Shown here in pieces: positions 7,210-11,144 of a stretch of DNA of 11,144 nucleotides. Made by a program: the position numbers and the translations under genes. The stretch comes from Gammaproteobacteria bacterium. Its GTDB lineage: Bacteria > Pseudomonadota > Gammaproteobacteria > GCA-001735895. The notes beneath the pieces are model-generated. The model was not told the origin of the DNA and made no database searches. It was given only the letters and a program-made list of their open reading frames with translations. The DNA lies in contig WGBK01000027.1 of the NCBI GenBank assembly GCA_015494335.1, positions 1-11,144 on the forward strand. Reading direction: 5' to 3'. Numbering within the stretch: the first letter of the stretch is position 1; every line of letters begins with the position of its first letter.

Positions 7210-7253
7210 GCAAGCTCAAAAACCACACAATTGATGACAGTAAGGTTGCCCGT

Positions 7254-7847
7254 ATGACTGAAACACCAAGTCCAATCACCAGAACGGAAGACCATGCCCG
7301 TCCACCGGGCGATCTGGCGATCTGGATCTTCATCTGCGCAGAACTTCTGGTGTTTGCCGTATTCTTTGCCAGCTACGCCTTCACCCGGGCCAACCATGTG
7401 GAGCTGTTCAATGAATGGCAGCAGCACCTGAACCGCAATTATGCCCTGATCAACACCCTGGCCCTGATCACCAGCAGCTACTTCGTGGTGCGCGCCATTG
7501 CGGCGATACGCGAAGGGTTTCGTTCCACCAGTCTGCGCTGGTTGCTGGCCGCCATCGCCATGGGTGGCGTGTTCCTTGTGGTCAAGTCGATGGAGTATGC
7601 CGAGCATTACAGCCAGGGCATCAACCTGCGCACCAACCTGTTCTTCATGTTCTATTTTTCGCTGACCTTCTTCCATTTCATGCATGTATTGATGGGCATG
7701 GTGATCCTCGGCGTCAACGCCTCGATCCTGTCTCGGGGTGGCTACAGCCCGGAGAATCACCGGGGCATGGAAACCGGAGGCAGCTACTGGCATATGGTGG
7801 ATATCGTGTGGCTGATCCTGTTTCCGCTGGTCTACGTGATGAGGTGA
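7254..7847 (+). CDS. norE: NorE-like cytochrome c oxidase subunit III family protein
   Basis: Inner-membrane accessory protein of NO reduction. NorE belongs to the subunit III family of heme-copper oxidases. It is not part of purified cNOR but supports full activity in organisms that have it. The 197-residue product has about five membrane helices (20-42, 66-84, 97-113, 127-153, 180-196) and family residues such as Glu30, the KSMEYAEHY segment (111-119), HFMH (141-144) and YWHMVDIVW (178-186). I chose the ATG at 7254 because TAAGG (7241-7245) is 8 bases upstream and the longer frame would start inside the terminator stem. It begins 44 bases after the terminator and opens the accessory operon. 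I see no strong promoter in that gap, so read-through past the terminator or a weak promoter must feed it. Confidence 0.88.
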   Translation: MTETPSPITRTEDHARPPGDLAIWIFICAELLVFAVFFASYAFTRANHVELFNEWQQHLNRNYALINTLALITSSYFVVRAIAAIREGFRSTSLRWLLAAIAMGGVFLVVKSMEYAEHYSQGINLRTNLFFMFYFSLTFFHFMHVLMGMVILGVNASILSRGGYSPENHRGMETGGSYWHMVDIVWLILFPLVYVMR

Positions 7848-7849
7848 GC

Positions 7850-8125
7850 ATGAGCGTGAAATCCGAATCCATGATCCGCCCCTGCACCTGGATCTACCTG
7901 CTGCTGATGCTGCTGACCCTGTTCACCTGGCTGGTCGGCGTGACCGGTCAGAGCGGGTTTGGCATCTCGATGCTGGTGCTCGGCCTTTCCCTGCTCAAGG
8001 GCTTCCTGATCGGCGACTACTACATGGGGCTGAGACGGGTGACTTCGCCCTGGCGCTGGGTTATCGTGCTGTGGCTGCTTCTGCCGGGCAGCCTGATCGG
8101 CCTGGCCTTCTATATTTCCTCCTAG
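7850..8125 (+). CDS. norF: NorF-like small membrane protein (oxidase subunit IV-like)
   Basis: Small integral membrane protein of 91 residues with three hydrophobic helices (about 14-31, 37-54, 68-88). It follows norE by two bases, the classic norEF arrangement. NorF proteins resemble the prokaryotic cytochrome c oxidase subunit IV family; the SLLKGFLIGDYYMGL stretch (47-61) at the end of helix 2 fits that family's pattern. Its role is undefined beyond supporting NO reductase activity alongside NorE. The start at 7850 is preceded by GAGG inside the end of norE, so the two are probably translationally coupled. The gene lies in a longer open frame whose upstream part is only a shadow of norE. 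The assignment relies on position as much as on sequence. Confidence 0.8.
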   Translation: MSVKSESMIRPCTWIYLLLMLLTLFTWLVGVTGQSGFGISMLVLGLSLLKGFLIGDYYMGLRRVTSPWRWVIVLWLLLPGSLIGLAFYISS

Positions 8126-8133
8126 AGATAGAC

Positions 8134-8952
8134 ATGGACACGCAAACCCAGCCTCAAGCCTCCGCCGCCGGCGAACTGCCTTTCTACAAGCCCCAGGGCA
8201 ACGAGGTGGAGCTGTTCGAGTATGCCTGGCGCAATCGCCTGCCGGTGCTGATCAAGGGGCCGACCGGCTGCGGCAAGACTCGTTTTATCCAGTATATGGC
8301 GGCGCGCCTGGCGCAGAACCTCTACACCGTGGCCTGCCATGACGATCTCACCGCTGCCGATCTGGTTGGGCGGCACCTGATCGGTTCCGAGGGCACCTTC
8401 TGGAACGACGGACCGCTGACCCGAGCGGTGCGCGAAGGGGCGATCTGCTATCTCGACGAGGTGGTCGAGGCGCGCAAGGACACCACCGTGGTGTTGCACC
8501 CGCTGACCGATGATCGGCGCATCCTGCCGCTGGAACGTACCGGTGAAACCCTTCATGCGCCGGATTCCTTCATGTTGGTGGTCTCCTACAACCCGGGCTA
8601 CCAGAACCTGCTCAAGGGCATGAAGCCATCCACACGCCAGCGATTCGTCGCCATGAGTTTCGATTTCCCCCCACCGGAGCTGGAACGGGAGATCCTTGTC
8701 GGCGAGACCGGCATCGACGAGGCCCTGGCCGAGAGCCTGGTGCGACTGGCGCAATCCCTGCGCGCGCTGAAGGATCACGACCTGGAGGAAGCGGCTTCAA
8801 CCCGTTTGCTGGTCTACGCGGCGACCCTGATCAAGGACGGGTTTCCGCTGCTCGAGGCCTGCCGGGCGGCCCTCGTCGAGCCGTTGACCGACGACGACGA
8901 GACCATCGAAGCACTGATGGAGGTGGTTCATGCCTGTTTCCCTGAAGACTGA
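8134..8952 (+). CDS. norQ: NorQ/NirQ AAA+ ATPase, NO reductase activation
   Basis: Cytoplasmic MoxR/CbbQ-type AAA+ ATPase. With its VWA partner NorD it acts as a chaperone needed to place the non-heme iron FeB in NorB. The 272-residue product has Walker A GPTGCGKT at 42-49, Walker B ICYLDE at 104-109, a sensor 1 Asn in SYNPGY (Asn153) and arginine-finger candidates in STRQRF (166-171), followed by the CbbQ-type C-terminal helical part. CbbQ, which activates Rubisco, is a close relative, but the nor context and the norD gene downstream decide the name. The start at 8134 gives the normal length; only a weak GAGA precedes it. It is 8 bases after norF, and its last 23 bases overlap the next gene. 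Confidence 0.93.
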   Translation: MDTQTQPQASAAGELPFYKPQGNEVELFEYAWRNRLPVLIKGPTGCGKTRFIQYMAARLAQNLYTVACHDDLTAADLVGRHLIGSEGTFWNDGPLTRAVREGAICYLDEVVEARKDTTVVLHPLTDDRRILPLERTGETLHAPDSFMLVVSYNPGYQNLLKGMKPSTRQRFVAMSFDFPPPELEREILVGETGIDEALAESLVRLAQSLRALKDHDLEEAASTRLLVYAATLIKDGFPLLEACRAALVEPLTDDDETIEALMEVVHACFPED

Positions 8953-9334
8953 AGACCCGGCCGATACCCGCCTGGCGGTCATCGCCGAGGCCCTGTATCT
9001 GGCCAACCTGCTGCTGATTCCCGGGCTGGGCTTTCTGATCCTGCTCGGCCTGTACTGGAAGCGCCACGCCGGGGCCGGACCGGTGGGCCGCTGTCATCTC
9101 GAACAGACGGTGACCGCGAGCTTGTGGGGCGGTTTCCTGCTGGTGGTCATCAATGGCTTGATCATCCTGCTCGGCGGCTATGACGGCGCCTGGACCTGGC
9201 TTATCGTCATCCTCTATTTCACGATGGTGCACTCCACCTTCATCCTGCTCGGCATGATCGGCCTGATCAAGGCGATGGCGGGGCAATGCTGGAAATACCC
9301 CCTGGTCGGTCATCGTCTACCCGTAGAGGCATGA
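8930..9334 (+). CDS. Small membrane protein of unknown function between norQ and norD
   Basis: I do not recognise an established name. The 134-residue product has a soluble N-terminus (about 1-16) and three hydrophobic helices (about 17-43, 63-84, 88-116), with a short Arg/His-rich linker at 44-57. The tail, with IKAMAG then WKYPLVG (113-127), resembles the ending of DUF4870 (Tic20-like) proteins, which typically finish with an IKA-x-x-G-x-x-x-x-YPL pattern; this is by eye only. The start has a strong Shine-Dalgarno GGAGGT (8919-8924) inside norQ and overlaps norQ by 23 bases. Its stop shares the ATGA at 9331-9334 with the start of the polyferredoxin gene. Such coupling on both sides means it is made with NorQ and the Fe-S protein, so a role in NO reductase assembly is likely, but no function is shown. 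Confidence 0.8.
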   Translation: MPVSLKTEDPADTRLAVIAEALYLANLLLIPGLGFLILLGLYWKRHAGAGPVGRCHLEQTVTASLWGGFLLVVINGLIILLGGYDGAWTWLIVILYFTMVHSTFILLGMIGLIKAMAGQCWKYPLVGHRLPVEA

Positions 9335-10275
9335 AAACCCGCCTGCAGCATCGGCGCCGGATTACGCAGACCGCGTTCTTCCTGCTGTTCCTGCTGGCGC
9401 CGGTGTTCGATCTGTTCCGCTACGATCTGGTGGCAGGGCATTTCTGGCTGTTTGGTCAACCCTGGACGCTGGGTCTGGATGCCTTTCAGCGAGGCGAGAT
9501 CGGTGGTGGTGAGGCGGCCCTGCGGCTGCTGCTGCGCGGCTTCCTGCCGCTTGCCCTGATCGCCGGCGCCTTCATCTACACGGCCTGGCGCTGGGGCCGC
9601 CTGTACTGCGGATGGCTGTGCCCCCATTACTCGGTGCTGGAAACCATCAATCGCCTGATGCTGCGCGCCAGCGGCAAGCCCAGCATCTGGGAGCGCAGGA
9701 AACTGCCCGCCAGACAGCCGGATGGCCGTTCCCTGCGACCCCGGGCCGGTTACTGGATTCCGACGGCGCTGGCCATTATCGGTTTCTCCTTCGTATGGGC
9801 CGTGGTGCTGCTGACCTACCTGCTGCCGCCAGCCGAAGTCTACGACAACCTGATCCACGGCGAGCTGACGCGCAATCAGTTCGTTTTCATCACCGCCGCA
9901 ACCCTGGCCTTCAGCATCGAGTTCACCCTGGCGCGGCATTTCTTCTGTCGCTACGGTTGCGCCGTGGGTTTCTTCCAGAGTCTGGCCTGGATGGCCAACC
10001 GCAAGGCCATGGTCGTGGCCTTCGACCGCGATCGAGCCAGCCTCTGCAAGTCCTGCAACAATGCCTGCGACAATGCCTGCCCGATGCGACTCAAGCCCCG
10101 CGACAAGAAACGCCGCATGTTTGCCTGCACCCAGTGCGGTGAATGCATTTCGGCCTGTAGCCTGCAGCAGGGCGACGAGCGCCAGTCGCTGATCGTCTGG
10201 GTGCAGGGCGTCGATGCCCTGAAACAGTCGGAGCCGCCGGTGGGCATTCCCCTCGGCAGCAAGCTGGAGCGCTGA
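9331..10275 (+). CDS. Membrane-bound 4Fe-4S polyferredoxin (NapH/NosR/CcoG-like)
   Basis: Inner-membrane electron-transfer protein, 314 residues. It has about four helices (12-28, 68-86, 143-166, 184-202). A CGWLCP motif (93-98) follows the second and FCRYGC (205-210) follows the last, the paired motif of the NapH/NosR/CcoG group. The soluble C-terminal part has two 4Fe-4S sites: Cys239-242-246-250 then Pro, and Cys266-269-272-276 (C-x2-C-x2-C-x3-C). NosR's FMN domain is absent and the chain is shorter than CcoG, so it is nearest to a NapH-type module. Relatives move electrons across or within the membrane to nitrate reductase, N2O reductase or copper delivery. Here it is fused by ATGA to the upstream gene and lies one base before norD. 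Keeping iron reduced for FeB insertion is my guess, not established. Confidence 0.88.
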   Translation: MKTRLQHRRRITQTAFFLLFLLAPVFDLFRYDLVAGHFWLFGQPWTLGLDAFQRGEIGGGEAALRLLLRGFLPLALIAGAFIYTAWRWGRLYCGWLCPHYSVLETINRLMLRASGKPSIWERRKLPARQPDGRSLRPRAGYWIPTALAIIGFSFVWAVVLLTYLLPPAEVYDNLIHGELTRNQFVFITAATLAFSIEFTLARHFFCRYGCAVGFFQSLAWMANRKAMVVAFDRDRASLCKSCNNACDNACPMRLKPRDKKRRMFACTQCGECISACSLQQGDERQSLIVWVQGVDALKQSEPPVGIPLGSKLER

Positions 10276-10276
10276 G

Positions 10277-11144
10277 ATGGAAGAAAAGGTAGGCGAGCTC
10301 TGGCACCGGTTCATCACTCGCGCGGCGGATACGCGGCATCTCGACGCGGCCGTTCGGCTGAAGGACATCCGTTCTTCGCTGTCGGTGTTCTTTCGCGCCC
10401 TGGGCGGCGACGGTGGCCTGCAGATCGAGGTGGTGGACAGCATCACGATGAAGCTGCGCAAGAACTGGCTGCAACGCATTGCCGGCATCGGCGATCAGGT
10501 GGAACTGGCGTGGCGGGATCACAATGCCCTGAAACTGCCGGCCCTTATCGCCTGGTTCGACGAGGCGGCGCTGAACCGGGATCTTTATTACTGGCTGGCG
10601 GCCATGGCCGCGACGGAACCACGGGTATCCCGACGACTCGCTTCCAACTGGCTGGCGCGCAACCAGTTGACCGTACTGCTGACCCTGCAGCAATACCCGG
10701 GCCTGATCGGGCGCTACACGCGTCTGGTTCAGGCCCACCTGCAACAGCGACCCGACCCGGCTAGCCTGAGCGGGGAAGAGTCCGAAGCCGAGCGCCGGGT
10801 ACGTCAGGCGCTGTGCGAGCCCGGCTCGGTACAGACATTGCCCAGGGGGCGCCATGATCCGGCGCCGGTACCGCTGTGGCTTAACCCGGAACAGTACACG
10901 GCCCAGGCCGTGCAACGCGATGATCCGGAGCAGCAGGAAAGGGAAGATGGCGAGAGCCGCGAGCTGGAAGACATCGGCCGGCGCAAGGCCGAGCAGACCG
11001 ACGAGCCCGAAGGCGACCGCGGCCTGATCACCATTCGCATGGAGAATATCTTCACCTGGGGCGAGTTCATCAACCTCGATCGCGGCAGCGAGGACGAGGA
11101 AGACATGGACAAGGCGGAGGCCGTGGCGCGGGAACTGGATACCC
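10277..11144 (+). CDS. norD: NorD, NO reductase activation protein (5' part, runs off the window)
   Basis: Amino-terminal 289 codons of an open frame that continues past the right edge. NorD is a cytoplasmic protein of about 600 residues with a C-terminal von Willebrand A (VWA) domain; it works with NorQ to insert FeB into NorB. The VWA domain and its MIDAS motif lie outside the window and cannot be checked. What is visible is a helical N-terminal region (1-160), then a charged, Glu-rich linker (about 165-255), and a segment with ENIFTWGEFINLDR (about 256-269) followed by an acidic stretch, as in other NorD proteins. The start has GGAG (10266-10269) 7 bases upstream and is one base after the preceding stop. 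The assignment rests mainly on this layout and on the norQ context. Confidence 0.85.
   Translation, partial: MEEKVGELWHRFITRAADTRHLDAAVRLKDIRSSLSVFFRALGGDGGLQIEVVDSITMKLRKNWLQRIAGIGDQVELAWRDHNALKLPALIAWFDEAALNRDLYYWLAAMAATEPRVSRRLASNWLARNQLTVLLTLQQYPGLIGRYTRLVQAHLQQRPDPASLSGEESEAERRVRQALCEPGSVQTLPRGRHDPAPVPLWLNPEQYTAQAVQRDDPEQQEREDGESRELEDIGRRKAEQTDEPEGDRGLITIRMENIFTWGEFINLDRGSEDEEDMDKAEAVARELDT

Noticed and set aside
7231..7244. TTGATGACAGTAAG upstream of norE as a Dnr box
   Set aside because: Only one half-site fits, and a class II start would fall inside the norE coding region.
7182..7253. Upstream ATG at 7182 as the start of norE
   Set aside because: It lies in the stem of the norB terminator and adds a tail unlike NorE; the ATG at 7254 has a proper Shine-Dalgarno.
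5703..7793. Long open frame (696 codons) on the minus strand across norB and norE
   Set aside because: It lies antisense to norB and norE, which have all catalytic and family residues. Its translation is rich in His, Gln, Asp and Glu with no membrane segments or motifs, as expected for a shadow in GC-rich DNA.
9310..10488. Open frame of 392 codons on the minus strand opposite the polyferredoxin and norD
   Set aside because: Shadow of two well-supported coupled genes; low-complexity Gln/Ala/Gly-rich translation with no recognisable domain.
1..11144. CRISPR arrays, tRNA/rRNA genes, insertion sequences or phage genes
   Set aside because: None seen on either strand: no regularly spaced repeats, no transposase or integrase motifs, no cloverleaf. 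The window is ordinary dense respiratory gene content.

Overview
The window is a denitrification (nitric oxide reduction) locus of a GC-rich proteobacterium. A denitrifying gammaproteobacterium is my best guess. It rests on the Dnr-type regulator, the TTGAT-N4-ATCAA-like operators, a Fur-type box and the style of the proteins; no rRNA or other marker fixes the taxon. The window holds 12 protein genes packed almost without gaps, with the last gene cut by the right edge.

Left part (1-5122). A nirN-like periplasmic cytochrome c/heme d1 protein is on the minus strand (163-1734). It diverges from thpR, an RNA 2',3'-cyclic phosphodiesterase of the 2H family on the plus strand (1852-2448). thpR converges on, and overlaps by 21 bp, a minus-strand gene for an FTR1 iron permease that carries a cytochrome c domain in the same polypeptide (2428-4335). 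The permease promoter is covered by a good Fur box. Upstream of it is a cysteine-free Crp/Fnr family regulator resembling Dnr (4427-5122, possibly starting at 5167).

Right part (5123-11144). A divergent control region has two TTGA(T/C)-N4-GTCA(A/T) operators. It is followed on the plus strand by norC and norB, the two subunits of cytochrome c-dependent nitric oxide reductase, and by a strong intrinsic terminator. Then come norE, norF, norQ, a small membrane protein of unknown function, a membrane polyferredoxin (NapH/NosR/CcoG-like) and norD, with gaps of at most 8 bp, overlaps or stop-start fusions, so they read as one accessory operon.

How it fits together. The regulator probably responds to NO and switches on norCB and perhaps nirN. 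NorC passes electrons to NorB, which reduces 2 NO to N2O. NorQ (AAA+) and NorD (VWA) are known to load the non-heme iron FeB into NorB. NorE and NorF are accessory membrane proteins. The NirN-like protein points to a cytochrome cd1 nitrite reductase elsewhere in the genome. The least explained parts are the two genes placed between norQ and norD and the heme-linked iron permease. Together they suggest, as a hypothesis only, that iron uptake and iron redox chemistry are tied to assembly of the NO reductase.
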